DNA of 64,000 nucleotides, from the NCBI GenBank assembly GCA_033002965.1, contig JAURVB010003054.1, forward strand, positions 1 to 64,000. Reading direction: 5' to 3'. The position numbers and the translations under genes are program-made. This document shows, in pieces, positions 38,110-51,091 of this stretch. The stretch is from Piper betle. Taxonomy: Eukaryota; Streptophyta; Magnoliopsida; Piperales; Piperaceae. Within the stretch, counting starts at the first letter, position 1; each line of letters begins with the position of its first letter. The notes beneath the pieces were generated by a model. That model ran no database searches, had not been told where the DNA came from, and saw only the letters and a program-made list of their open reading frames with translations.

Positions 38110-38873
38110 GATACGACTGATATGTATCCCAGCTTCCAGGAACGGCTCGGACGGTGGTCATCGGGGTCATAGCGGCGGCGGAGCGGCCTGGACGGCGGCG
38201 AATCGACGAGGGAGCGCGTCGCGGCTTGTGGGGCGATTCCGGCGTCGTGGCGGCGAGACGGTAGCCGGGGTGGGTCGTGGCAGCATGGCGACTGCACGGC
38301 GGGGGGGTGCGGTGTTGATAGGTGGCTGTACGACGTCGGGGGCGGCGATGAGCACGAGGGGCGGCAGCGGCTACGGTTTTGGAAGGGGAAGTGTCGGGAA
38401 TGGAGAAAATATACTCCATTGGTAGTTTCGTAATTAAGTATTGACTCGATTCCTACTTGAGTCAGAATAATAACTAGTTCGTAATAAATTCTAAAAAAAA
38501 ATCTAAAAAAATATGGAAAAATCCCATAAAATAAAACAAACACAACAACATCCAAATGACATGCTCTATAACTAATAACCCACCCGAATATGATCCAACG
38601 CGTCCTAACGCGTTATTCGGCCTAAAACTATTTCTACGATCAAACATATAAAAAGAAAAAAATACTGCATACTTTCATATATTCTGATAACTCATATCTC
38701 ACCATCTTCTCGATGTTATCATCATATATTTAGGTACACCTGACTCTCATCGCTTATAACTCACGGCTGGCCTCTACTTAGCACGCGGTTAATGAAACTG
38801 ACACGACTCGAACCAACGATTGAACCAACTTGTTCGGTAACGTAAAACCCTGACTCGAGTCACGGGTTTTACA
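38110..38873 (-). mobile_element. 5' portion of an LTR in inverted orientation
   Basis: Reading on the minus strand from 38873, it begins TGTAAAACCC followed by a perfect palindromic stretch, then the AT-rich LTR start ('tatatgatgataac'), then the GC-rich block at about 38410-38160. The left edge is approximate. Long frames here are products of the GC-rich block. Confidence 0.75.
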
Positions 38874-40290
38874 CTCGGTCGACTTGATGCCGCCACCAGT
38901 GATCATCGCCGCCATTGTTGCCCTCACCACCACTACCAATGGGTTGAGTTCGCTAAGCCAGTGCCGACCCATAGCCCCAATTACCTTGTTGAAAAAATCA
39001 CCGAAAAATTGCAAGAAAGTCGCCAAAAAATACCGAAAAACTAGATTAGCTAATATTTGCCAAATCTTCTACCAAATTTATCCACTCGAACCCGATCAAA
39101 CTTCGGATGCTGTTGGGTGCTGAATTCGAGTCTCATGCCGCACGACAAACCTTAGTTGTCACTGATTGCCGACGACGCGGGGTATAATTTACTCCGACCT
39201 AATTACTCTAAAGTGATGATTATTAACACAACATGCTAAGGTTGATTGATTGATGTAATAAATATTTTTATTACAAATAAAAATGAATTGCGTGATTGGA
39301 TTGTATTAAAATGAATGTTGAGGAACTAATTAAGTAAATTAAGCATATAATGTTAATCTAATGCAATGTAGTGTAGGAAATCTAATAGGGATTGATGTAT
39401 GATTTGATATGAGTTGTGTCTTGATGTATATGTGCTATAAGATGTGTAGATGCATCATAAGTGGGCGTTTGCTTTTAATTTGATATGTAGGTACAGAACA
39501 AGAGCTTGCCACCTAGGCATGTGGACATAGTTAGAGCTTCTACTAGGTCTGTTTAGGACTTGGTTCTAGTTTGACTTCTATACTCTATCATGTTTTGTTT
39601 TAATAGGTAAGAGGACATGTTGAATGGTGGATTTATTGTATCCCACTCTACACAGCCATCTAGTTGCATGAAATTTTCGAATTAATAACCATCGAGGATA
39701 AGATTCTTCGAATTTGTTTTTGAAAACTTAGATCCAAATCACGATGCCTTTGAGCTTATTATATTACAATCTCTACGCAAGCCTATACACATTTAATTTT
39801 TTGAGTTTTTAGTGAGGTGTAAGGTAAGGGAAAATTGACGACTGTATCTTCAGATAGGGCGTGTGTTAGTCAAAGTGGGCTCTAGATTTGGTGAATGTTC
39901 GTTCTATTTTTGAGGGATCCTGATAACTCTATCTTTGAGTTCCTCAAACTTGGAGAAGTATAGAGGTTTAGAGTGCTACTATACAGTACATATCTAGACT
40001 TGTGGTTGTATAGGGTACTGAAAGCGTATGTCTAAGAGTACTCAGCCTCTATACTCAGGGGTAAGAGTAATACAGAGGATATATAGGGCTGAAAGAATAG
40101 AGATTGATTTTTCCGCGCTAGGGATAGTTTAAAGCTGCCAAAGAATGAGATAAGAAAGAAAAGGACGCTATCGCGTGAGGTCGGTGACTCTAAATTAGTG
40201 TCCTTATAAAAGATTTTATACGGAAAAATAAAAATATTTTTATTCAACAGGAGAGCCAGCTCTCCAATGTCAGATAGGGGCTTCCCTTAC
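38874..40290 (+). mobile_element. 3' portion of an LTR (truncated, forward, diverged)
   Basis: Aligns with about 32640-34110 of the complete LTR: 'attgccgacgacg', 'aacacaacatgcta', 'gagcttctac' and 'gatcctgataactc' occur in the same order. It is more diverged than the other copies, with many C-to-T type changes, and the match fades near 40290. Confidence 0.75.
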
Positions 40291-42236
40291 CTCTATTTTG
40301 TGAGAACTTGGTACCCTATTATTTTGCATATTTATTTCGGACGCGTTGGCAAAGTCCGTTTTATGCATTGAAGACTAAAAAAGGTGAACTTGAAGATAAG
40401 GTTGTACATGCATTTTGAGGCAGGAGTCTAAAGTGGTAATAAATCCAATAAATATTGTTAAGTGTAAACAAAAGCAAAATAGTGGATTGTGAGTTGAGAA
40501 TTCTCTCGCGGTAAGGTTGGCGAGAAAAAATTCTTTGTTTACCTTAATATCTTTACATATTTAATTTATCATTCGTTGATAATCGCGCCTTAGTGTGATC
40601 CCCATCACCCAAACCATTCTCACTCACATCAACACTTCAATTTTTTTATTATTTGGGCGCTCGCAGCTCAAACAATAACTTCCCGAGAAATTTTGAGTAG
40701 CGGCATTTAGAAATTCAGGTATCAATTGTGTCGAGAAGTATCACAACGAAAACTTCTGAGCATTTTAAAGTTTTCGTTTAATAATTGAGGGAAAGCAACA
40801 ACATGTGTTGAAAACAGACCACTGATCTTATTTTGATTCCATTCCTTAGAAGTAGTAATGTTCATGCTATCCCAATTATGATAAAAAAATCAAAGTGTCA
40901 ATTTATACATTATACATTGTTTGGGAAAGCCTTCGATTTGGCACGAGTAATGGTCAATTCAATGTTTCAGATATTGATTCAATTGAGTCACACTTTTTCC
41001 CCCTCTCGAGCTTAGTTATATTACTTGAACACATAATATACAATTTGAAACTTTTTTAAACCCTAAAAATTCATTAGACTTATAAAAATCAAATTCCACA
41101 ATTAACTCTTGATGTTGCCAGTGATTCCTTTGGCTAATTATGAATTATTATTGAATATACCATCACGAATATTCGTCATCGGTAATTTTAGTATTAATGA
41201 GGCTCACTTTGATTATCTCTCCACTTAGGTGTAAATACATGTATGAACAATGTAAACCATAAGACTGGACACATCTATCCTAATCTAAGCATCTTTTTTA
41301 AGCACTTTTTGTTAGAGAAAAAATTAAGCATAATTTAGAGGGGAGCCCCATGCCCATGTAGCAGTGCAACCCAAAGGCGACGCACAAAGGCCCACCAATA
41401 GCAAGCCACCGGTAAATGGGCCTCCCCCTAAAAAAATTTAATTCAATATCATGTGGCCCCATCAGATATTAAACTACTTGATCCTAACCATAAGGCCGTG
41501 GAGTAAGCCTCCCATCCCTGCCCACCCCCTCTTTCTATAGCCTTCCCTTAGGATCCATTTATACCATCAACTCCTTTCTGGAGCTCTTGCGAACCAGAAT
41601 TATATTGTTGTAATGTTGCTTAGATAATTATTTGTCAAGTAATGATAATTTTAAAATTGCCTGATCTATAAAGGAGAGTTATTGTATTTATCTTATATTT
41701 ATCAAATAAGAAGTTAATTAGTGAATATGTATATATATTAATGAAAAAATTTTACTTTATTGAGCTACTATTTTTAAATTAAAAAAGAGACTTGATAAGA
41801 TTAAGTGAATTAGATATATATATATATAATTTGTAGCTATGGTTGCTTTAATGGCGTATTAATCCAGAACAATCATTATTTGGCTATCATCTAATAATGA
41901 ACTAGTTGATAGTCAACGCAACGAGAGTGATGGAAACCCAAATGATTAAGGCTTTGTATTTATTTCCCAAGTTTTTTTATTTTAAAATTAATTGGATCCA
42001 ACCATTCCAAGGCATCCCAATCTGCTGGCGCCATGCCTGCGCCGCCACCACCCCACACCTTCACCTCCTCCTTCCTCCTCCCCTCCTTCCCCTCCTCTTC
42101 CCGCCCACCCGCATTGCTGCCAACAAGGTCTTCCTCCCCATTTTCCCGCTCGAAAGTCGGCTTCTTTCTCTCTTGGGTATGTCGTGTTTTGCTGACCCGT
42201 TTCGACGGTGTTTGTGTTTTCGATTGCAGGGCCCCA
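40291..42236. other. Intergenic region and leader of the pfkB kinase gene
   Basis: AT-rich without a supported gene to about 41950. The stretch 42000-42170 is GC- and C/T-rich and probably the first, mostly untranslated exon of the kinase gene, with an intron ending at the AG just before 42230. The overlapping frames here (41906, 41992, 42033) cannot be joined to the kinase frame by a standard intron except the one starting at 41906, whose start looks implausible. Confidence 0.45.
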
Positions 42237-45200
42237 ATGTCGTCCGCAGCGAGTTCGTCCTTGCCGCCGCCGCCTCCTGCTCCTCCACCGGCGCAACGAG
42301 TCGTTGTGGGTTGAATTCTTGTTGTTTGGTTGCTTCTCGCAGCTGTTTTTGTGGGGGTGGTGTGTGTTTTGATTCGTTGGCGGTGTTTTGTGGTGCAGTT
42401 GGGTTGTGGTGGGCTGGGGTTGGATTTCTTGGTGACCGTCAATGGGTACCCCAATCCGGATGATAAAATTCGCTCTACTACTTCTCTTGTAGGTGGATTT
42501 CAGAGGTTCAATTTGGATTTTCTTGGATTGGCTTTTGAATGTTCTAGATTTACCATGTTGTGGATCCTGTCATGTTTAGCTTAGATGGTGGAAGTTTTAA
42601 ATTGGTTTGTGTGTGGGCAGGCTCAAGGTGGTGGGAATGCTGGGAATGCTCTGACTGCTGCTGCTCGTTTGGGCTTGGCTCCGAGGCTAGTCTCTAAGGT
42701 TTTTAAGCTTTCTACTTGCTTTTGTTTATTTGGTTCTACACATTTGGATTTCGGCAGCTTTCATGATATGGTGATTATTCTGTAGCTCTTCTAATTGTGT
42801 CTTAAGAGTTCTTATTAGTCCATACAAAGCTGATTCAGTGAGAAAGAAGCGTTTTAATGAGTGGGCTATTTGTATATAACTGCTTGCTTGATGCTAGTTG
42901 GCTGATGATGAACAAGGGAAAGGCATCTTGGCTGAGCTTGATCGAGATGGCGTAGATACCTCATATATCGTGGTAAGTTCAGATGTCAACAGCATTGGAT
43001 GATCAGTTTGCTTGAGAAGCTCGTAATCTGATCACCATTATTGATTAATTCTTGATCTTTTGTTTTCCAGGTGTCAAAAGGTGGTAATTCGCCATTTACC
43101 TATGTCATTGTCGATGAGCAGACGTGAGAATATATTCTTTGATTCCGCATTTCATGGTTTATTATTTATTCACTTAGAATTTGAACAATACTAACCACGT
43201 CATGTTTATGCTGTCCATTACTCTTATGAAGTTACAGTGAGATGAGAGATTAAATGCATGGAAAGCTTGACAAATGTGCCTTCCGTTACATCTACAATAG
43301 ATTTTGTCATTTTGGAATTAAAGCTCGTCTTAAAATATTTTAATCACTATGTGAATTGCATCAACTTGATATAGGTAGGAAATCATAAATTTGACATTCC
43401 TCTGTTTTATATCACTGGCATAAAAAGATTAAATTATTTGACAGATAAGCAGCTTGCAGCTTAACATTTTTATTGCACCAAAAGCCTAAAGTTTTCCATG
43501 GATGTTCTTGCATAGACAACACATGCATTTATATAATGTTCTGACAGAGAAAGGCATTTGAATTTTAATACAATTCTAGGAAAACTCGAACCTGCATCAA
43601 CACTCCTGGGCATCCTCCAATGGTGCTGGATGATTTCCCAAGTTTAGCAGTGTTAGCTGCTTTAGATGGGGTTCGACTTGTATATTCAGACTTTAGATTG
43701 CACGAAACTGCTTTAGTAATTGCCAAAGAGGTAAAAAAAATTATATGTAGTTTTTGGTTGTGTAGCAATTTGGTCATGGGTTCCTATAATTAGAAGTTGT
43801 ATGATAATTTCAGTGCAGGCAGTTCATAAGGGGATACCAATTCTGGTTGATGCAGAAAGAAAGAGGGAAGGATTGGATGAACTTATTAGCATGGCAACTT
43901 ATGTTGTGTGCTCAGCAAATTTTCCAATGGTAATATTCTTTTACTTCTTATGAAAGAGTGAAACAATTTTAAAAATTAAATGGATGGAGATTCATGGAAT
44001 ATGTTATAACAATTCTTTTGGTCAAGCATTTTCTTGTTACGTAGCTGTAAAATGGGAATCCTTGTGGAGTTTTTCATTTTTACATAGATGATTGCTTCAT
44101 ATATGGTGACCAATCAGTTTTGGTTGGGAACTTCCATTCTGTTTTATTTTTCTGTAATTGTGTTCACTGGTATATCAAATTTGGATTGTTCGTGTAATAT
44201 ACTTCCTTCAATTCAATTTTTTCCTGAAATAATCATTTGGTTATTGGTAGGCATGGACTGGAGCGTCATCTCTTCCTAGTGCACTTGTATCCACACTCTT
44301 GAGGTTGCCAAACATTAAGTTTGTAGTTGTAACACTTGGAGAGGATGGGTGCTTAATGCTTGAAAGGTCATCACATGGTAAGCCAAGTTCATAGAAGCCT
44401 AAGAAGTTTGCTGTTATCTTAATGGCTCTACGAGAATTTGTGGCCTTCGGCTTTGGAACTATGAATACTTTGTGTTTTGTAATAACTATGTTTTAGCATT
44501 GCCTGCAGAGAGTGAACAACCTGGGGAAGTGGATGTTGATGATGTGACCGCATCATTGAAGAAGAGAATTGACACTGACAGTGTTGAACCTGTCTGTATT
44601 TCAACAGAGGTGTTATTCTAATTTGTGCCCCATGTTTTATTTTTGACCTATGTGATTATGCCCATAATTTAGTTCAATTTGGAGATTAATAGTCGCAAAC
44701 TCTTGACTAATGACTTGAGTAATAGTTATGTTTTATGTACAATCACAAAAAATTAGTACTCACTTTATATAACCAGCACCTTTAGTTAACATTTTTTATT
44801 ATAAAAATTGACTTATTATTCCTGCTAACTTTTTCATCTCTATATAATTGCTCAGTGGATTTTTTATTGTTGGGATTTTAATACATAAAATCTCTAACCT
44901 CTATATTGTGTGTTTTAATAAGGTAAACCAATAAATGATAAAAAATAGAAGATACACACCAATTTAACGTGGAATTCTCAAAATATGAGGACAAACCACA
45001 AACCATCTACTATTACAAATAATAGGTATATATCAAGAGTACATAACAAACTCTTAGGCATACACAAGATCTTCACCGATCAATGGTGGAATACAAGGAA
45101 TAAGAAAACCTTCTCCTTAAGACAGAATTTATCTCATTATCGTCTGACAATGTTCTTCAAATGAAACTCACCCCATCATCGTCTAACAATGTTCTACATC

Positions 45201-48200
45201 AAACAGAATTCACATATCTCCAACTGGGATACACATCCACTTGGGAACGACCACAATCTCCAACTAACCGAGACAATTTAATTGGGAAGACTCATACCTT
45301 GTGAAGAGAGGCTCTCCCTCCTCCAAGAGAGGAGAGAGCCTTACTACAAAACCTCACAATGAAATACACAATGACCCAATCAGTTAAGTTGTGTAACCTC
45401 CTCCAAGAGAGAGAGGGAGAGCCTCACTACAAAACCTCACAATGAAACACACAATGACCCAATCAGTTAAGTTGTTTACACTCATATACAACTTTATATT
45501 TATAAATAATGGATGCAAAATATATATCTATAGATAATGTATACAAAATATGTATATATAGATAGTGGATACAAAATATGAGATACAACCTCTTGGATAT
45601 GAAGAGCCAACACCAAATGCTCCTCTTTGAGCATTGAACACTCATCAATGAATTCCTCTTTCTTTGTCTTTCACAAAACACCGTAAATTGCCCATACCCC
45701 TTGGAGTAACTCCATGTCTTTATGACTCCTCGTGCAGTTGCATGCTTTATCATCTTCATCGTATAATGGACTCCAACAATTCTCCCCTTCTCAATCATAC
45801 GGCACACTCTCGGGTTAATTTTTGTTGTCCTTCACATTTTGAGGGAGAAACAACCCCTACAAACTCCCCTTCCTGACCCATAGGAAAACTCCTTGGAAAA
45901 GGATCCACATTGCACCGCTTGTAGAACACCTGTCAACTTGATGCACATTGTGGATTGCCTGCTGACCACCATCACATGAGGAGAGAAATATCTTAAAAAA
46001 TCTCCCCTCAACTCGTCTGAAATGTTCTCTCTCTTATAACCTCTAGCATATCTCCCCCACCCACGAGCTTGCATTTCATCATTTAGGACCATCTTCTCTT
46101 CAAACATCTTCATTGACCCATCGATTTGGGTTTTGGAAAATATCTCATCTTCATCATGAGTGTGATCATTACCAAGAATTTTATTACAAAATTCCATTTC
46201 TATCTTAGTATAACCAACCCGTTGATGTAATACTTGCTTAGTAGAACCATCAAGGGTACTTCCACTTTAGGCATATAGAACTAATGTCCTGTACAAGCTG
46301 TCACATTTTCCTTTTTTTGCAATGATAAGTGCTCCCTTGAATAACTTTCATTTTCCTCTAGCAAATTAAGAGCCATAACCAATTTCATCTAACTTGCTTA
46401 AAGACAATAGATTTGCTCTTAAGCTTGAAACATGTCTCACATTCTTTAAAATCAATTTGTGGCCCAAACTATTCACCACATATACATCTTCCATGCCAAC
46501 AATGCGTGATGTGCCATCATTTCCCAATTTCACCATTTTCAAATTTTTTGATTTATAGGTAGTGAAGAACTCTCTACATGATGTCGCATGAAAGGAAGGT
46601 CGAGAGTCCACAATCCAACTTGAATTATCTATCTTAAAAAACACCCATCATTACAAGTAGTAATGACTATCAAGGCGTTTATATAATCAATAAAATTGAC
46701 ATTTTTTCTTCTTCTTCGTCCTTCTCCTTGCCATGTTGCATACCCCTTTTCAATTTTCTGCAATATTGTTTTATGTGACCAACCTTGTCACAATAAAAGC
46801 ACCTTACCACCTTTCTTCCATTGTTTGCTCGCTTGAACCTATTCTTGTTTCCCTCAAAATCTAAGGCTGGCTCCCTTAAAGATGAAGCTAATTTTGCTAA
46901 CTTTTTCTTAGCTCCTCTGACAAGAGTGATGCTATAACAGAGTCTAAGCTAAGTTGTAAAGGGCCCAAAAATGGTATCAAAGCCGGGTAGACGTTGGTGG
47001 CCAAAGCTAGGTGGGTTTGGGTGTTTGCTTACACTGATTGTGGAAGTTTCTTTTGTGAGTTCTGCCTAATAGTTGAAGGGGAGATTGTTAGACGATAGTG
47101 TTTTGTTTGTACTCCTGTGCCTGATGTGTGAAGGGGAGATTATTGGGTTTGTCCCAAGTTGGTTGTCAATGAAGTTGGTGACCTGTTTATAAGCTAATGG
47201 GAAAACCTTATTCTTTGAACTAATTTTTTGATTAAAAGAGGCCCGTAACATCTATTGTGAATTTCTTTAGTTGTTATAAGTCCCTTTTGGAGTCTCAAAG
47301 AACCCAACACTTATTAGCATTGCGTCTCTCCTAATTGGCTTTTCAACCTTTTCTGTCTTGATGTTAAGCACTGTTAACTGTAGATATACCCAAGTGTGTA
47401 TGCGGAATTTATCTACTTTTGGCTAATAGTTATTAATCATTTTCATTTTTGACTTATGAGAAATAGTTGCACTTTATGTATGACCAGTAAATTACCACTC
47501 CCTTTTTAAAATCATCAGCTTTAGTTTCTTATCTTGTTCATCATATAAATGACACGTCCAGGATACACCTTACATGTCTCAGTAGGACTTCTTTTATGCA
47601 TGTTGCATCTCTCTTAACTGTTTGCCTTTTACGGTCTTTCTGCCTCCATGTACGCCACAGTAACACAGTAGATATTCTCAACTATGTACGCTAGGTTATC
47701 CACTTATAGTCTTCTCAATATGAAGGGATCCTCAACTTCTATCCTTGTTCACATGTTTTATGATATTTAGTGTTAAGAGGTTGCTTGCCCAAAGCGTGAT
47801 TTCTCTTAATTGTTTGTTTTTGTTTCCTGTACTTATAAGTAGATGTAAACTAGGATGGAATTTGTGGGTTTGTAACCAAGCACAAAGCAACAAGTGTCAT
47901 AATGATCAGACTGCAAGTATGCATGTTACAACATTGCTAGTTGTCATTTGTATTTTCAAAGTGTTTCTTTATTTTATTTTTGGCATTGTAATGTTTCCTA
48001 TTATGTGGAATAAGGTTGCAATCTAATTTAGGAAGCTTCTAACTGCACATGGGTCTTGTTTTCAATAAGCTGGTCTTTTTGATGTGCTCATTGTGTTTAA
48101 TGTTTGCTTCCAGTCGGCCATGAAGCTCAAAGCCGCCGGAATAGGCACTGTTTGTGGGAATTTATACTTGGGAACGGCAGAAAAGATTCCACCTTCTGAG

Positions 48201-48551
48201 CTCGTAGATACAACTGGTGCAGGAGATGCATTTATTGGAGCTGTTTTGTATGGTACATGGTTTATTATTTTCATATTTGCCTTAGTAGTTGGCATAGTTT
48301 CCTTACTTGGTCCAATTTTGGCTTTTGATCAGCGATTTGTGCAGAAATGGCTCCAGAAAAGATGTTACCCTTTGCTGCTCTTGTGGTACATTGACTTTGC
48401 CTATAATCTAGTCTGATAACCACAGTTGCTTTAATAATTGATCAGCTAATCACTGTAATTGACTCAGGCCGGTGCTAAATGTAGAGCACTGGGTGCTCGA
48501 ACAGGTTTGCCTCACCGAAATCATCCGCGCTTGGCTTCATTTTTCATCTAG
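42237..48551 (+). CDS. pfkB-family carbohydrate/nucleoside kinase, twelve coding exons
   Basis: Ribokinase-like (pfkB) kinase that phosphorylates a sugar or nucleoside with ATP; the substrate is not assigned. Exons: 42237-42309, 42399-42488, 42621-42698, 42898-42972, 43071-43123, 43580-43730, 43819-43929, 44251-44377, 44509-44609, 48114-48252, 48333-48385, 48468-48551. Visible motifs: LGLDFLVTVNGYPNPDDKIR, the substrate-site GGGNAGNALTAAARLGL, VVTLGEDGCLML, and the C-terminal signature DTTGAGDAFIGAVLY with the catalytic Asp. Exon 2 as listed is one base too long: a GGG run at 42401-42403 should be GG to read RVVVGCGGLGLDF. With that correction the sum is 1,134 bases (377 residues), and all other phases agree. 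The start at 42237 (MSSAASSSLPPPPP) was chosen because upstream frames do not join. The 3.5-kb intron after 44609 holds retrotransposon debris. Confidence 0.9.
45306..45474. repeat. Two tandem copies of an ~85-bp unit in the kinase intron
   Basis: The sequence from 'ctccaagagaggagagagcc' through 'cccaatcagttaagttgt' occurs twice in succession with few differences. AT-rich repeats based on 'gatacaaaatatg' follow to about 45580. This lies in the large kinase intron and may be part of an inserted element. Confidence 0.8.
46366..46810 (-). pseudogene. Copia-type retrotransposon gag-pol fragment in the kinase intron
   Basis: On the minus strand, 46810-46690 contains a zinc knuckle of the CX2CX4HX4C type (CFYCDKVGHIKQYC) followed by a charged linker. 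Then 46644-46366 reads SSWIVDSRPSFHATSCREFF, with VKLGNDGTSRIVG and VRHVSSLRANLLSLSKLD. This is the copia protease and GAG-pre-integrase region, in which the usual protease D-S-G is changed to DSR. Integrase, reverse transcriptase and LTRs are missing or unrecognisable, so it is a dead fragment, oriented against the host gene. Confidence 0.8.
46972..47309 (+). mobile_element. Truncated TRIM-like element: PBS, polypurine tract and one short LTR
   Basis: A primer-site-like TGGTATCAAAGCC at 46972-46984 is followed within 160 bases by polypurine tracts GAAGGGGAGATT (near 47075 and 47130) and then a 169-base LTR at 47141-47309. The LTR begins TATTGGGTT and ends AACCCAACA, imperfect inverted ends. 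The very short interior is typical of terminal-repeat retrotransposons in miniature. The upstream LTR is not recognisable. Confidence 0.55.
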
Positions 48552-49814
48552 AGAGACAACCTTGACTGTGAGGCTTTAGGGCAAAGGTGAATGAATATGA
48601 TCGCCAAGCAATTGTCTTTATTGTTTAAGTTTTATTGATAGAAAAACAATAATCTTGAACTTGATATTATGTAGAAGTGTGTTATGGCAATCTAAGACGT
48701 TCATGTTCCATCACTCTTTTCTTACTGTTCATCAAACTGCTTTACAAAGAGACGCCCAGAAAGCCTTGAAGAAGCATGCATGTACCTTCTTTTGTGCATA
48801 TATTCTCTTGTACATGTCCTCATGGCTAATAACTATTCGTTATTCTCCCGTGGATTATTTGTCACATAAAATAAAATATTTGTACATACAATATGCAAAT
48901 AGACTTTGGATTGGAGATTGCCTGTAAGATTTCAATTTCTCATAACACTCTTCCTAGTTAATGATGACCAGATTGATTACCACCAAATTCAACAGGGTAT
49001 TCTTTTTACTTGTGTATTTTTTGGTTGATGCTATAACTTAGTATATAATATAAAAATTAAGTTGCCTTGCGGAGTTTTGTTTCAAATGGGGCGCTTTCAT
49101 ACTCCATGATACCTACCCCAAATTGCACAAGATAGCCTACATGTTTTATGTTGTAAATTATAATGAAAATCATTAAAAAAAAAAACATGCAGATAGTAGA
49201 AAATATGCTATAGGAATCTGGTGGTAATCGAATTTGAGTTGCATCATTAACTAAGATTACGGACAATCTCCAATCCAAACGTATTGAAATAATATAAAAT
49301 TCAAAAATTATGTACTAACATACAAATTATAAATTTAAACCCAAGATTCATCAATAATATTATTTGAGAATTTTTTACCATTTTACAAACTAATTTGTCT
49401 TTGTCAAAATGAGAAAAACATACTACATTAGAATTAAATTCAAGCCAAATCCATCCACCTCACGGGTTAAGATCTGGCCTTAAGAACGATAAGATCAAGC
49501 TGCCCTAAGCTTGGCGGGAGCCGGCTAATCTTGGCCACTATACTAGAGCTCAAAAGATTTTGGCCATGGTTATTTATTTTAAAAAAGTTAAATCAAATGC
49601 ATTATAAGGTATTAAAGGTAATTTATATTATTTTTTATTTAAAAAAAATTATATCAAAAATTTCCAATGTCGGGTAATATTAAAAAAGTTATTTTTTTAC
49701 TTTTTTTAATTTTTTAAAATTTTCATTTTTGGGGTAAGACAGCCATAGTCGGCGAAGATAAGGCGAACTCTGTTTAGTGGCGAGTGCTGCTGAGGGAGAA
49801 GAGGATAAGGTAGC
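48552..49814. other. Intergenic region downstream of the kinase
   Basis: 3' flank of the kinase gene, then AT-rich DNA. From about 49640 the composition shifts to a presumptive promoter and leader of the next gene. No other gene seen. Confidence 0.45.
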
Positions 49815-51091
49815 ATGAGTCCCTCCCGTGGGGATGGGAGCTCATCTTCTCATCTCACCTCTTCCTTCCTTCCCCTTCCCCTTCCTTCCACCACCTCCCC
49901 ATCCTTCCCATTTCAATCTCTCCTCTCTCACCGACGGACCAAGATTCATGAGAAGACCGTTGGCCTGCAGGTTGCCCGCTGCTCTTCCCGCCCGCCGAAT
50001 TCCAACGACGACCCCTGGGACTCCAACGCCGAAACTTGGACGACGGCCGGTAGATTCCGGTTCAGAAATAGTGAGACGGCCGAAGAGGCGGCTGGTGATG
50101 ATGGGTTTTCTGGGGAGAGGCGAGGTTGGAGCTGGTGGTCGGATGATGGTACTGATCAGCTTGATCAAGACGAAGAGGAGGAGGAGGAGCTCTTTGAGCA
50201 GGATCCATGGGACGCTTTCTGGATTTTCAAGGTTAATCCGGTTTCCTTTGTACTTCTTAGTATTCTCTCGATCAATATGCTATGCAGAGACCACTTTCGA
50301 GTAAGTTTTGGCTATTGGGTTAGCAATGTCATGAGAATAGTCCCACGTTTTGCAATGGATATGAGTTTGACGTTGATGACTAAGTTGAGTTGTTTAAGTT
50401 GAGGCCTAAATCTTGTTAACGAAGAGTGTTTCCTCCATGACTGTTTATATTGTGAAATATTTGGTAGCCTTGATTCTATGTTCACATTAAATTGTTGATT
50501 AACATTATAATGAGTTTGTGGACGCAGGTATTCAAATCCTTCGGGTGGTTGCTTCCCCCAATAATCATCTCGACGCTAGTTGCCACAGGACCCAAGGCTT
50601 TCCTCGTGGCCTTGGCGCTACCTCTAGGACAATCGGCACTCTCCTTTGCCGCAGATAAACTATGGGGCAGGCCCCAAACCAACCAAAGAAAGAGGGCCAC
50701 CAAAGCCAAGAAGAAGAAGAGGGAGAAGCCGTTTGCACAAAGAACATCTTACACAAGATCAACCCAAATGGGAGAGGAGGTAGACGTCAAACATGATAGC
50801 TTCGGAAGGCCGGCTTATCAGTCATGGGCGGCAGCGGGAAGAGAAGACGACCAGGCAGGGGAGGGTGGTGGCGGGCCCGAGCCTAGTTTTGGCGGGTGGG
50901 ATGAACTTGAGAATGGGCGGCGTGCAGCGGCTAGGAAGAGGTCGTCAGGGAGGCGAAGTGTACTGGGCAGCAAGGGTGGTGCCAGGGAGGGGAAACTGAG
51001 TAGGAGAGGGAGGAAGAAGGAGATGCCATTGTTTATCAGGTTGTTAGTTGCTGTCTTCCCCTTCTTGGGTTCTTGGACGAATCTACTGTAG
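49815..51091 (+). CDS. Plant-specific predicted plastid membrane protein, two exons
   Basis: Exon 1 is 49815-50231 and exon 2 is 50528-51091, joined by a GT-AG intron at phase 0; 326 residues. The N terminus is rich in Ser, Thr, Pro and Leu with few acidic residues (SSSSHLTSSFLPLPLPSTT), as in a chloroplast transit peptide. A Trp-rich acidic stretch follows (DPWDAFWIFKVFKSFGW), then two adjacent hydrophobic segments (LLPPIIISTLVATG and AFLVALALPLGQSALSF). A long basic, Gly/Arg/Lys-rich soluble region comes next, and another hydrophobic stretch lies at the very C terminus (PLFIRLLVAVFPFLGSW). I do not recognise a named family and see no catalytic motif. The ATG at 49815 is the first in frame; a shifted ATG at 49828 opens another frame but does not join exon 2. 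Confidence 0.8.

Larger units (their letters stand above)
34798..38110 (+). mobile_element. Non-coding interior of the LTR retrotransposon
   Basis: Follows the 5' LTR and primer binding site. Stop codons are dense in all frames. I found no gag zinc knuckle, protease, reverse transcriptase YxDD, RNase H or integrase motif. The interior is therefore a decayed pol region or the conserved non-coding interior of a LARD. No matching plus-strand 3' LTR follows; instead an inverted LTR fragment begins near 38110. Confidence 0.6.

Noticed and set aside
42033..42314. Start of the pfkB kinase at 42033
   Set aside because: None of the donors in that exon joins the kinase frame at 42237 with the right phase, so it was treated as untranslated leader.
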